In this document: positions 40,501 to 47,694 of the stretch, in pieces
How the letters are laid out: each line of letters starts with the position of its first letter
Position numbering within the stretch: position 1 is the first letter of the stretch
Notes under the pieces: model-generated
Seen by the model: only the letters and a program-made list of their open reading frames with translations
The model's database searches: none
What the model was told of the DNA's origin: nothing
Assembly (NCBI RefSeq): GCF_000518805.1
Contig: NZ_JAEH01000008.1
Location: 1 to 64,000, forward strand
Origin: Shewanella waksmanii ATCC BAA-643
GTDB lineage: Bacteria; Pseudomonadota; Gammaproteobacteria; Enterobacterales; Shewanellaceae
Reading direction: 5' to 3'
Length of the DNA stretch: 64,000 nucleotides
Translations under genes and position numbers: made by a program

Positions 40501-40598
40501 GGTGTATTATCAGTGAGTTGCGAGTTGGCGTGTAAGCTAGGACTAAGTGTAATACCTAGCAAAGCGCAAGTTAGCGCAGTTTTATTATTGTTATGCAT
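37548..40598 (-). CDS. Two-module periplasmic amidohydrolase, N-module degenerate, C-module with HxH site
   Basis: This 1016-residue protein begins with a signal peptide (to about SLHA, 25). It has two amidohydrolase modules. Module 1 (about 30-450) reads YPGFIDPFTEYG where a PGxIDxHxH is expected. A beta-rich stretch follows (about 455-545). Module 2 (about 580-1000) reads LTAGIIDEHSHIA with His628 and His630. It also has further candidate ligands in VHIHSYVQSE, FTHILEGYKVA and INSDDYEMQ. The gene is translationally coupled to a third, degenerate module encoded downstream. Related periplasmic proteins are annotated as imidazolonepropionase-like or prolidase-like; the substrate is unknown. 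No clear ribosome binding site precedes the ATG. Confidence 0.85.
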   Translation of the reverse strand: MHNNNKTALTCALLGITLSPSLHANSQLTDNTPKLTALTHARLMLEPGKQLDNATLIIENNKIKAVVKDNEVPQGAYVVDMRGYTIYPGFIDPFTEYGVDYQYPEQSSSGPVTDIKRIGGNAANGAIHSQQNWVDYIYPDKDSAKAWINNGFTSVQAGIHDGIFRGRGATISLADKKANEVIYNASASHLMAFDKGSSIQDYPNSLMGSIALIRQTFSDVQWYKANIDKAHSKQAKNNIEYNAALANLTNIDKEHVLFETRNLNNLLRASTLLKEAKINGTLVGNGREYARVDEIKANQYSLVLPLNFPAAPHITDTDSERDIPLSLLRHWERAPANPAVIAGAGIPFALTQHGIEAEEFWPRIRRAIEAGLSEEQALSALTTDAAEMVGTAEFSGKLKAGYTADFVIAKGNLFTDGTIHTVWLQGQPQQLIDSRNAHLEQQYLLQLGDINLSLDLKQGDKLSGTLSSGEQSIELKALAYQAGRLTFTGDLSEAGYPGVSRFTLWFDDKGARGRMLDSSNQQWPVAGIASPKAPQPAVVKAAEKAHYVSSVTKPNVAYGLTQAPELEKVHIKNATVWTSTSDGVLANHDVIITRGKIDEVGENLSTPSGYQVIDAKGKHLTAGIIDEHSHIAINGGTNEATDAITSEVRIGDILDPDAIALYRALAGGVTTAQLLHGSANPIGGQAQVIKTRWGVSANELKMTQAPKSIKFALGENVKQSNWGDDYDERFPQTRMGVKSLFEEAFNEAKAYRQSKQDWSKMRSSEKRRQIAPQPNYRLEAIAEVLADERDVHIHSYVQSEILMFLRLAEAYGFKANTFTHILEGYKVADEMAQHGAHASTFSDWWAYKFEVYDAIPQNTCLMQNKGVLTSINSDDYEMQRRLNQEAAKSMMYCGMSATDAWNMVTINPAIQLGIDDYVGSIEEGKHADVVLWSDNPLSIYATVESTWIDGKRYYDKQQNRQAQQAMDIERAALIQKILNRDATTEMGKPEVLVQEPEWHCDTHYNAWDQQHAGSVK

Positions 40599-40709
40599 AT
40601 ATAAAATGATTTGATAAGTATGGCCTAGGTTGTCAAAGAATATCGTAATTAGTGCTGAAACACCAAAGTGGATTTGTTACGGATAGTGTCAACGGCTGTG
40701 CTTAAACAA

Positions 40710-40741
40710 AAAAAGCCGAATTGATTCAATTCGGCTTTTTA
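40710..40741 (-). terminator. Terminator of hns (probably bidirectional)
   Basis: An inverted repeat centred near 40725 (GCCGAAT with ATTCGGC, plus flanking A- and T-runs on either side) gives a U-tract in both directions. It lies about 20 nt after the hns stop codon and ends hns transcription. Confidence 0.8.
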
Positions 40742-40762
40742 AATTCGATAAAACAATCGTCG

Positions 40763-41155
40763 TTAGATTAGGAAGTCATCCATACTACGACCTTTATCTA
40801 ATTCATTTTTGAATACTGTTGGTGTACGGCCTTGGCCAGTCCATGTAATGGTTTCACCATTTACTTCAATCTTATATTTCGCTGGACGTGGAGCACGTTT
40901 TTTAGGTGCGGCTTTTAATGCTGCTGCGCCTAGGTCATCTACTGATAAACCAACTGCTTCCATTTGTTTACGAATTTCATCAATCTTGGCATTACGCTCC
41001 GCTAATGCTTCAGATTCAGCGGCAATTTTTGCCTCTCTATCTGTGATGATTTTTTCAAGCTTACCCGATAGCTCTTTTAATTCATCAATTGATAACTCTT
41101 TGACTGCCGCTTTAAAGCGACGGCCGTGAGTTAATATATCTAAAAAATCGCTCAT
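40763..41155 (-). CDS. hns: H-NS family nucleoid-associated protein
   Basis: H-NS binds and bridges AT-rich DNA and silences horizontally acquired genes. The 130-residue protein has an N-terminal oligomerisation coiled coil (about 1-65, ending IDEIRKQMEAVGLS), a basic linker (KAAPKKRAPRPAKY, about 82-95), and the C-terminal DNA-binding motif TWTGQGRTPTVF followed by MDDFLI. The length is typical. It starts with ATG and is divergent from etfBA across 309 bp of AT-rich DNA, itself a likely H-NS target. Confidence 0.94.
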   Translation of the reverse strand: MSDFLDILTHGRRFKAAVKELSIDELKELSGKLEKIITDREAKIAAESEALAERNAKIDEIRKQMEAVGLSVDDLGAAALKAAPKKRAPRPAKYKIEVNGETITWTGQGRTPTVFKNELDKGRSMDDFLI

Positions 41156-41345
41156 AATAATAGTGGTCCTATTTATGTAACTTTGTTTATTTGTATCACC
41201 GCTAATAATAGAAAGGATTTAACTCACAATCAAATAAAAGTTTAAAATATGTACGTATATAAACAAAAAATAATCAGGAAATAGTCTTTTTATATAAATA
41301 ACGACTTATTCGGGTGGTAATAATCAAGTCGGCAAGTTCTCAATA

Positions 41346-41359
41346 CAAACGGGCGTTTG
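41346..41359 (+). promoter_or_regulatory. PsrA-like operator upstream of etfBA
   Basis: CAAAC-N4-GTTTG matches the published PsrA fatty-acid regulator pattern (G/C)AAAC-N2-4-GTTT(G/C). It lies 105-118 bp before the etfB start and 9 bp upstream of the LiuR-like palindrome. PsrA is known to repress beta-oxidation genes and etf genes in Shewanella and Pseudomonas; its action here is inferred. Confidence 0.55.
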
Positions 41360-41367
41360 AATCTCTA

Positions 41368-41383
41368 TTGACGTTAACGTCAA
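41368..41383 (+). promoter_or_regulatory. LiuR-like operator and promoter of etfBA
   Basis: TTGACGTTAACGTCAA is a perfect 16-bp palindrome resembling the LiuR (MerR-family) consensus known for branched-chain amino-acid catabolic genes. Its TTGACG also makes a good -35 element, with TAAAGT at 41391-41396 as the -10 (17-bp spacer). LiuR is encoded in this window at about 58.2 kb. Confidence 0.6.
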
Positions 41384-41464
41384 CAGCACGTAAAGTGACT
41401 GCTATTCTGTATAGCCTAAGCTGTACCATTGTATGAGACCGAGAGACGTATAAAAGGAAGCCTT

Positions 41465-42214
41465 ATGAAAGTTTTGGTGCCAGTAAAACGTGTCGTAGAT
41501 GCAAATGTAAAAGTCAGAGTGAATGCTGATAATACTGCTGTCGACACGGCTAATCTAAAAATGGCTATTAATCCATTTTGTGAAATTGCTGTTGAAGAAG
41601 CAGTACGTTTAAAAGAAGCAGGCGTTGTCAGTGAAATTGTCGTTGCGACAGTAGGCCCTAAAGCTGCGCAAGAACAACTTCGTACGGCAATGGCATTAGG
41701 TGCAGACAGAGGCATCCATGTTGAAACAGATGACAGCTATTGTGCACTATCAATTGCAAAAATCCTCAATGCCATTCAAACCAACGAACAAGCAGAGCTG
41801 ATTATTCTCGGCAAGCAGTCTATTGATGGTGATAATAATCAAACCGGACAAATGCTGGCGGCATTAGCTAAGTTACCACAAGCGACATTTGCTTCAGAAG
41901 TCAGTGTTGCCGACGGTGCGGTTAGCGTTACTCGTGAGATTGATGGTGGTTTACAAACCATTAAGATGCCACTTCCTGCGGTGATCACCGCTGATCTGCG
42001 CTTAAATGAACCTCGTTATGCCAAATTACCCAACATTATGAAGGCGAAGCGTAAACCACTTGATACCGTGTCTGTAGACAGCTTAGGGGTAACCTTAGGG
42101 GAGCATCAAAAGGTGATCAGTGTTACGCCACCTGCTGAGCGTCAAGCGGGTGTTATGGTGGGTTCAGTTGAAGAGCTGGCTGATAAGTTAAAGAACGAAG
42201 CGAAGGTGATCTAA
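41465..42214 (+). CDS. etfB: Electron transfer flavoprotein beta subunit
   Basis: EtfB with EtfA accepts electrons from acyl-CoA dehydrogenases and passes them to ETF-quinone oxidoreductase. The start is the ATG at 41465 with AAAGGAAG 4-8 nt upstream. The longer open frame (from 41429) runs through the promoter leader. The 249-residue product begins MKVLVPVKRVVDANVKVRV and has the AMP-binding region VEEAVRLKEAG and the signature VTREIDGGLQTIKMPLPAVITADLRLNEPRY in two parts. Its TAA overlaps the etfA ATG by one base. It would serve isovaleryl-CoA dehydrogenase encoded at 56.6 kb. Confidence 0.95.
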   Translation: MKVLVPVKRVVDANVKVRVNADNTAVDTANLKMAINPFCEIAVEEAVRLKEAGVVSEIVVATVGPKAAQEQLRTAMALGADRGIHVETDDSYCALSIAKILNAIQTNEQAELIILGKQSIDGDNNQTGQMLAALAKLPQATFASEVSVADGAVSVTREIDGGLQTIKMPLPAVITADLRLNEPRYAKLPNIMKAKRKPLDTVSVDSLGVTLGEHQKVISVTPPAERQAGVMVGSVEELADKLKNEAKVI

Positions 42215-43137
42215 TGACAACTTTAGTAATTGCAGAACACGATAACCAAAGCTTGAAAGCAGATACTGCCAAAGTTGTAGCCTGTGCTCAGGCAATCGGC
42301 GCTGATGTGGATGTACTTGTGGTTGGTGCTAATTGTGCAGCGGCAGCAAGTGAAGCGGCTAAACTTAATGGCGTATCTAAAGTATTGGTTGCAGACGCTA
42401 GCGCTTATGCCCATGGCTTGGCTGACAATTTGGGCGAGCTTATCAGCGGGATTGGTGCTGATTACTCTCACATTTTGGCGAGTGCATCGAGCTTAGGTAA
42501 AGATGTATTACCCCGCGTAGCAGCACTGCTTGACGTAGCGCAGTTGTCTGAAGTGGTTGAAGTAAAGAGTGACGATACCTTTGTACGTCCTGTTTACGCT
42601 GGTAATGCGATGGAAACAGTACAAAGTCTTGATGCAAAGAAAGTCATGACAGTACGCTCTAGCGCGTTTGATGCTGTGGCCAGTGACGGCAATGCAGAAC
42701 TGGTTACGCTTGATACTGTGATTGAAAGCCAAGTGAGTTTTGAATCACAAAGCTTGACTGAGTCTGAGCGTCCTGAGCTTGGCAACGCTGCCGTGATTGT
42801 TTCTGGTGGACGTGCGTTAGCAAGCAGTGAAAACTTTGCCATTTTAGAGGCCTTGGCTGATAAGTTGGGTGGTGCATTGGGCGCGTCTCGTGCTGCGGTT
42901 GATGCAGGGTTTGTTCCTAACGATCTGCAAGTGGGTCAAACGGGTAAAATTGTCGCGCCTGATTTGTATATTGCTGTGGGGATCTCCGGTGCCATTCAAC
43001 ACTTGGCTGGCATGAAAGATTCAAAAGTGATTGTGGCGATTAACAAAGACCCAGAAGCGCCTATTTTTCAGGTGGCTGATTATGGATTAGAAGCGGATTT
43101 GTTTGATGCCATTCCAGCATTAACTAAGTTGGTCTAA
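42214..43137 (+). CDS. etfA: Electron transfer flavoprotein alpha subunit
   Basis: EtfA carries the FAD. The 307-residue protein shows the N-terminal ETF domain and the C-terminal FAD-binding domain with VIVSGGRALAS near 193, GASRAAVDAGFVPNDLQVGQTGK near 225 (split here by length limits), and the C-terminal signature LYIAVGISGAIQHLAGMKDS followed by IVAINKDPEAPIF. The start overlaps the etfB stop (TAATG). Transcription probably ends at the hairpin 80 bp downstream. It acts in the cytosol as a heterodimer with EtfB. Confidence 0.95.
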   Translation: MTTLVIAEHDNQSLKADTAKVVACAQAIGADVDVLVVGANCAAAASEAAKLNGVSKVLVADASAYAHGLADNLGELISGIGADYSHILASASSLGKDVLPRVAALLDVAQLSEVVEVKSDDTFVRPVYAGNAMETVQSLDAKKVMTVRSSAFDAVASDGNAELVTLDTVIESQVSFESQSLTESERPELGNAAVIVSGGRALASSENFAILEALADKLGGALGASRAAVDAGFVPNDLQVGQTGKIVAPDLYIAVGISGAIQHLAGMKDSKVIVAINKDPEAPIFQVADYGLEADLFDAIPALTKLV

Positions 43138-43197
43138 GCTAAATATCAATAGGTTGTAATTGTAAGGTTATAGCCTTGGTGTCAGCATTATTATTAG

Positions 43198-43213
43198 TGT
43201 GACATCGATCACA
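43198..43213 (+). promoter_or_regulatory. CRP-binding site upstream of the lysine riboswitch
   Basis: TGTGACATCGATCACA is an exact match to TGTGA-N6-TCACA. It is centred about 85 bp upstream of the first aptamer stem. A TATGTT at 43249-43254 could be the -10 of a promoter activated from this site. Activation by CRP-cAMP is inferred. Confidence 0.6.
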
Positions 43214-43215
43214 TC

Positions 43216-43249
43216 AAGCGGTTTTGAGGTGGCATCCTCAAAGCCGCTT
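43216..43249 (+). terminator. Terminator-like hairpin after etfA
   Basis: A long stem (43216-43229 with 43236-43249, one mismatch, loop TGGCAT) is followed by TGTTTTGATG. It lies 79 nt after etfA and probably ends the etfBA transcript, though it also abuts the CRP site. Confidence 0.6.
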
Positions 43250-43290
43250 ATGTTTTGATGAGCCTCACGTTTTCAGCCTAGGTTGAGAAC

Positions 43291-43515
43291 GTCCTGAAAA
43301 GTAGAGGTGCATGAGATATAAGTACCTGCAGCGAGGGTGATGCCTAAGACCTGCAAGGAAAGGATTGAATGCCGAAGTTGTTACACTCATCAAAGTTAAC
43401 TGCTGGGGCTGTTCTCGAATAGAGACAGCACTGCCATAGACTTCTTATCCGGATGATAAGAAAATGTTATACCTATATAATGCTGGGTATTACTATGGAG
43501 CGCTACTGAAAGGAC
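43291..43515 (+). promoter_or_regulatory. Lysine riboswitch (L box)
   Basis: The region carries the conserved L-box blocks in order: GTAGAGGTGC (43301), AAGTA (43320), GAGGGTGATGCC, TGCCGAAG (43370), GCTGGGGCTGT (43402) and GACAGCACTGCCA (43424). P1 can form from AGTAG (43300-43304) with CTACT (43503-43507), extended by GTCCT (43291) with AGGAC (43511). P5 is long, CCATAG (43434) with CTATGG (43493). The downstream gene starts 77 nt later. I cannot decide between a termination and a translation expression platform. Confidence 0.9.
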
Positions 43516-43592
43516 AGGTGTTTTTGATATCTTCATCCATATCCCACCAGTTCAGTCGCCTCCATTCGTACTCAAAACGAAGAAAATAATAA

Positions 43593-45158
43593 ATGACGAC
43601 TCTAAGTTACGCTGATTCAGCGCTCTCGTTGCTACCACCTGTGGTTGCAATTCTCATGGCCATATTTACTCGTAAAGTGCTGCTATCTCTCGGTGTGGGT
43701 ATCTTATTGGGTATCTTGCTCATTACCGATTTTGCCGTAGTCGATTCAGGTCAGTACTTGGCTAACCAAGCCGTAGGCCTGTTTTGGGAAGACGGTGCCA
43801 TGAACAGCTGGAATGTTTATTTGCTGGGCTTCTTAATCCTACTAGGAATGATCACAGCGTTAATTACTGTGAGCGGAGCAGCAAAAGCGTTTGCAGAATG
43901 GGCAAGAACTCGTATTCGCAATAAGCGTGACGCCAAGTTGCTGACCATGTTCTTGGGTTGTGTGGTTTTTATTGATGATTACTTTAATAGCTTAGTTGTG
44001 GGTAGCGTTGCGAGACCGCTCACCGATCGTTATTACATCTCTCGTAGTAAATTAGCTTATCTACTCGATAGCACCGCAGCACCTATCTGCGTTATATCAC
44101 CAGTGTCGAGTTGGGGCGCATATATTATTGCATTAATCGGCGGTATTTTAACTGCACATGGCTTTACCGATACCGGCCATTTAAGTGTGTTTGTGCAAAT
44201 GATTCCCATGAATTTCTATGCCATTTTTGCACTATTATTGCTGCTGTGTGTGGCCTTTATGGGGCTAGATGTTGGCCCGATGCGTCAGCATGAGTTAAAT
44301 GCACAAAAAGGCAATCTTTACGATGAATCAAAAGGCTTACCCCCTGGGGCTAACAGCGATTTACCTGAGGCTGATTCAGGTAAAATTATTGGTCTTTTCT
44401 TACCGATCACCGTACTCGTTGCCGCGACTATTTATTTCATGATCAGCAGCGGCGCTGATGCATTGGCAGCTGACTCGATTGAATTCTCGGTTATTGGTGC
44501 CTTTGAGAAGACTGATGTTGCCTGGTCATTGTTCTATGGCGCTTTGATTGGTTTAGCGGCAACAGTTGCGTTGGTAGTCAGTCAAGGGCTTGAGAAAGGG
44601 CTACTGGTTAAAGGTTTAGTTGCCGGTGCGCGCTCTATGTTACCAGCGATATACATCTTACTGTTTGCGTGGACTATTGCCGGTGTAATTGGCCAACTTG
44701 AGACCGGTAAATACATGGCGAGCTTAGCTTCTGGCAATATTCCGTTCGCCTTGTTACCTGCGGTACTGTTTGTGCTAGCTGGCCTAACGGCATTTTCAAC
44801 CGGAACTAGCTGGGGCACCTTTGGTATCATGCTGCCGATTGCCGCGGATATGGCGATGGGTACGCACACTAATATGATGTTACCTATGTTGGCCGCAGTG
44901 CTTGCAGGTGCGGTATTTGGAGATCATTGCTCGCCAATATCTGATACAACGATTTTGTCTTCAACTGGGGCAAACTGTCATCACATCGACCACGTATTGA
45001 CGCAACTTCCTTATGCAGTGATTGTGGTAATAATCAGTTTGGGTGGTTACACCGTACTTGGTTTTACTGAGTCATTAACTGCTGGATTACTGACGTGTAC
45101 AGTATTGTTCATTATTAGTGTGTTAATTCTTAGAGTGAAGTCAAAGCAACCTGCATAG
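43593..45158 (+). CDS. lysW: NhaC-family transporter, predicted lysine transporter LysW-type
   Basis: This 521-residue inner-membrane protein has about 11-12 hydrophobic segments and belongs to the NhaC Na+/H+ antiporter superfamily, with the conserved GAVFGDHCSPISDTTILSST segment near residue 445. The family is usually annotated Na+/H+ antiporter. The lysine riboswitch directly upstream argues that the substrate is lysine, as proposed for LysW by comparative genomics. The start is an ATG at 43593 with only a weak GAAG upstream, consistent with controlled translation. A strong terminator follows. The transport direction and coupling ion are inferred. Confidence 0.85.
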   Translation: MTTLSYADSALSLLPPVVAILMAIFTRKVLLSLGVGILLGILLITDFAVVDSGQYLANQAVGLFWEDGAMNSWNVYLLGFLILLGMITALITVSGAAKAFAEWARTRIRNKRDAKLLTMFLGCVVFIDDYFNSLVVGSVARPLTDRYYISRSKLAYLLDSTAAPICVISPVSSWGAYIIALIGGILTAHGFTDTGHLSVFVQMIPMNFYAIFALLLLLCVAFMGLDVGPMRQHELNAQKGNLYDESKGLPPGANSDLPEADSGKIIGLFLPITVLVAATIYFMISSGADALAADSIEFSVIGAFEKTDVAWSLFYGALIGLAATVALVVSQGLEKGLLVKGLVAGARSMLPAIYILLFAWTIAGVIGQLETGKYMASLASGNIPFALLPAVLFVLAGLTAFSTGTSWGTFGIMLPIAADMAMGTHTNMMLPMLAAVLAGAVFGDHCSPISDTTILSSTGANCHHIDHVLTQLPYAVIVVIISLGGYTVLGFTESLTAGLLTCTVLFIISVLILRVKSKQPA

Positions 45159-45201
45159 TATTGAGTCGTTATTTGTAACAACTTAAGCAGGGTTAAATAC
45201 T

Positions 45202-45236
45202 AAGCACTTTATCGATTGATAAAGTGCTTTTTTATT
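45202..45236 (+). terminator. Rho-independent terminator of the lysine transporter gene
   Basis: A 12-bp perfect stem (45202-45213 with 45218-45229, loop GATT) is followed by TTTTATTTTTA, 43 nt after the stop codon. Confidence 0.9.
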
Positions 45237-45271
45237 TTTAGATTGCCGCTGTCTTTATTGGGGTGGGTGTA

Positions 45272-45585
45272 ATACCAATCAGTATAAGAATTTGATCTAC
45301 TCAGCGCGCTTTGGGCAAACTAATTCAAGGCGAATGATTGAAACAATGGTTGTTCCCTTGTGAAATTATTCAACGCAGAAGTAGGCAGCCAAAAACGCGC
45401 CAGAATGGCGAGTTTTAGCGATTCTGATGCTGTGTTAACGAGCTCAACCGTAGAATAACTATGCTCTTCACTCGTTGCAAGCCACATGGATGTGGTGAAT
45501 GTCATTAATGCAGGAGCATTTAAGGACCTTACCTCAGAACCGCTAAACTCTCGCTGAGTGACTAAATGTTTATACTGATTGGTAT
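45272..45585. repeat. MITE-like repeat, long copy (314 bp)
   Basis: The ends are perfect 16-bp inverted repeats, ATACCAATCAGTATAA at 45272-45287 and its complement at 45570-45585. The element is nearly identical along its length to the copy at 60778-61042, apart from scattered substitutions and an extra 49-bp module here (45479-45527). It has no transposase. It is probably a non-autonomous, miniature inverted-repeat element. The target duplication is unclear, although TA flanks the left end of both copies. One minus-strand frame enters it but is not treated as a gene. Confidence 0.85.
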
Positions 45586-45689
45586 AAGCTGCTAACAACT
45601 TCTTGAAATTGGGCTCTATCACTAATAATGGTTTTTTTAATACTGCTATAATAAATGCATTAGTACTCAAAAAGGGTTAACTGGACGTA

Positions 45690-46460
45690 ATGTACAGGCT
45701 TAACCATTTAGCCAATCCCATCTTATTTTATTTAGCTTTGCTGTTCACGGCGCTGTTTTGTGCGCCTAGTTTGAGTGCCGATAACACACCGCTAAAGTTC
45801 GGCATATCCATTGGTTTTCCACCTTATCAGTACCAAGTAGATGATTATCCCGCTGGTTTCGATGTCGATGTAGCCAAGCTTATTGCAAACAGCTTAGAGC
45901 GAGATTTTGAGTTTGTTCAGGGGCAATGGGATACCGTGCTCAATCAACTAAGGTTTGGTGAAATAGACCTGATTGTCGGCATGGAAATTAATTCTATTCG
46001 TGCGCGTGTATTTGATTTTTCAGCACCTTATTATGAACGCCGAGATGCGGTATTTGTATTGAGTGGCAATCAGTCGATTAAACAGTTGGCTGATCTCGAA
46101 GGCCGATTGGTTGCGGGCGATCGGCATTCAACCTTACAAAGCCAGTGGCAGCAACAGCAGAGCTTATACCAATATCGATTGCAAAATACCGCCAGTAAAG
46201 CAGTGTCGATGCAGCGTCTTGATTCAGGCCTTGTTGATGCGGCCATCATGCCTGAGGCGGTGGGACTATTTTTAGCAAAACAGCGTGGTGTTAAAGTGAG
46301 TATTTTAGCGCAACCTGCATCGGGGACGCCGGTTGCTGTGGCGGTAAAAAAGGGCAATGCCAGTCTGCATCAAGAGGTTAATCAGGCGGTTCAGCAATTG
46401 CTGGACTCTGGTGAAATTCCCCAGCTGTATCAGCGATGGTTCCATCGTAGTGATAATTAG
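45690..46460 (+). CDS. Periplasmic solute-binding protein (SBP_bac_3 family), orphan
   Basis: The 256-residue precursor has a signal peptide (hydrophobic 8-27, cleavage near SLSA-DNTPL). It shows the family 3 binding-protein pattern: LKFGISIGFPPYQY at the mature N-terminus, AGFDVDVAKLIA near 54, LNQLRFGEIDLIVGMEI near 85 and FSAPYYERRDAVFV. Such proteins bind polar amino acids or similar solutes, or act as periplasmic sensors. No permease or ATPase gene is adjacent, so it either serves a remote transporter or has a non-transport role. The ATG has only a weak ribosome binding site. The upstream DNA carries the MITE-like repeat. Confidence 0.85.
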   Translation: MYRLNHLANPILFYLALLFTALFCAPSLSADNTPLKFGISIGFPPYQYQVDDYPAGFDVDVAKLIANSLERDFEFVQGQWDTVLNQLRFGEIDLIVGMEINSIRARVFDFSAPYYERRDAVFVLSGNQSIKQLADLEGRLVAGDRHSTLQSQWQQQQSLYQYRLQNTASKAVSMQRLDSGLVDAAIMPEAVGLFLAKQRGVKVSILAQPASGTPVAVAVKKGNASLHQEVNQAVQQLLDSGEIPQLYQRWFHRSDN

Positions 46461-46662
46461 CGGCTAGTTAGTCGTCAGGTCATGATCGGTATTTTGGCAT
46501 CGAGTGATAGCCAATAAGCCGGGCCAAACTTCATCATAGTTACTCAAGTATCCTATATGTTTGCTAAGGATCAAATTTCCCGTTAGCTGATAAGTTATAT
46601 CTGGAATGGGATACGGCGACGCGGTAAACTTATCAGCCTTTTTCCCCGCTAAGGAAGCAGTT

Positions 46663-47244
46663 TTGGCTCAGCTTTATTTTTACTACTCGGCAATGAACGC
46701 CGGCAAGTCGACATCGCTATTACAATCCTCATATAACTATCGTGAGCGCGGCATGAATACCTTAGTGATGACTGCATCGATAGATGATCGTTATGGCGTG
46801 GGTAAAGTGGCTTCTCGTATCGGCATCGAAACTGATGCGCAAGTCTTTGGTAGCCAAGATGATATCGCTAAGGTCATTGAGCAAGCACATCAACAAAAAC
46901 CGCTGCATTGTATTTTGATTGACGAGTCGCAGTTCTTAAGTAAGCAGCAGGTTAAACAACTGACCTATGTGGTGGACGTGCTCGATATTCCGGTGCTGTG
47001 TTATGGCCTGAAAACTGACTTTCAGGGCGAACTGTTTAGCGGTAGCCAGTATTTACTCGCTTGGGCAGACAAGCTGATTGAGTTAAAGACCATTTGTCAT
47101 TGCGGCCGCAAAGCGAACATGGTGTTGCGCCTAGATGGCGACGGCAAGCCAATGCGTGAGGGTGAGCAAGTGGCCATTGGTGGCAATGAGAGTTATGAGT
47201 CAGTGTGCCGAAAACATTTTCGTGAGTTTCTTTGGGATCAATAA
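46663..47244 (+). CDS. tdk: Thymidine kinase
   Basis: Tdk phosphorylates thymidine in the salvage pathway. I choose the TTG at 46663 because AAGGAAG lies about 6-7 nt upstream and the product then begins [16 protein letters not shown], aligning exactly with E. coli Tdk. The open frame continues 19 codons upstream without family sequence. The 193-residue protein has the P-loop with Lys15-Ser16, the catalytic Glu in LIDESQFL, the lasso segment [15 protein letters not shown] and C-terminal zinc cysteines (TICHCGRK and SVCRKH). It is somewhat shorter at the C-terminus than the E. coli enzyme (205). Confidence 0.94.
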   Translation: MAQLYFYYSAMNAGKSTSLLQSSYNYRERGMNTLVMTASIDDRYGVGKVASRIGIETDAQVFGSQDDIAKVIEQAHQQKPLHCILIDESQFLSKQQVKQLTYVVDVLDIPVLCYGLKTDFQGELFSGSQYLLAWADKLIELKTICHCGRKANMVLRLDGDGKPMREGEQVAIGGNESYESVCRKHFREFLWDQ

Positions 47245-47259
47245 TCTCGCGCTAACGCA

Positions 47260-47694
47260 CTATTGCAGTGACGCCAGTAGCTGACGCACACTGGCGCGAC
47301 TGTTGTCTATTTCGGTAATAATTGCGCTGGCGCTTTGTTGATCTTGTGCCATGGATGACCAATGTTGTTGCCATACATTTTTTAGCTGCTGTGATTGTTG
47401 TTGCAGTGGCACTGTAGTGATCATCGATAGGTCAAAAACCAAGTTTACTTTAATCCAGCCTTTGCGCGGATTGCCACCAATAGGATCCTTGTCATAGTGA
47501 GCGGCATAGACAATCGCTTCTAACTCGGACAGCTGCAGTAATAACTCAAAGCTGGCCGCACGCATGGTATTGTTATGCTCACTGATCTCCATCCGCCATA
47601 CGTTATAGCTAAAACCCACCAACGCAAACAGCATGCTAAACAATGCAGTGAATTGAAATAACTGACGACGAGATATCAACATGTCTGTAGTCAT
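47260..47694 (-). CDS. Small single-pass membrane protein of unknown function
   Basis: I do not recognise this 144-residue protein. It has one hydrophobic segment (about 11-30, LFQFTALFSMLFALVGFSYN) and then a polar, glutamine-rich domain predicted to be mainly helical, so it probably faces the periplasm. The start is either the ATG at 47694 or the one at 47682; AAAAGG abuts the first and lies 12 nt from the second. It converges with tdk (15-bp gap) and has no operon partner. The consistent codon use and membrane anchor suggest a real gene. Confidence 0.6.
   Translation of the reverse strand: MTTDMLISRRQLFQFTALFSMLFALVGFSYNVWRMEISEHNNTMRAASFELLLQLSELEAIVYAAHYDKDPIGGNPRKGWIKVNLVFDLSMITTVPLQQQSQQLKNVWQQHWSSMAQDQQSASAIITEIDNSRASVRQLLASLQ

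Noticed and set aside
45320..45670. 116-codon minus-strand frame through the long MITE-like repeat
   Set aside because: Most of it is repeat sequence, and the short copy of the repeat disrupts the same region. The start lies in the promoter gap of the binding-protein gene. It is treated as a by-product of the repeat, although a domesticated small gene cannot be excluded.
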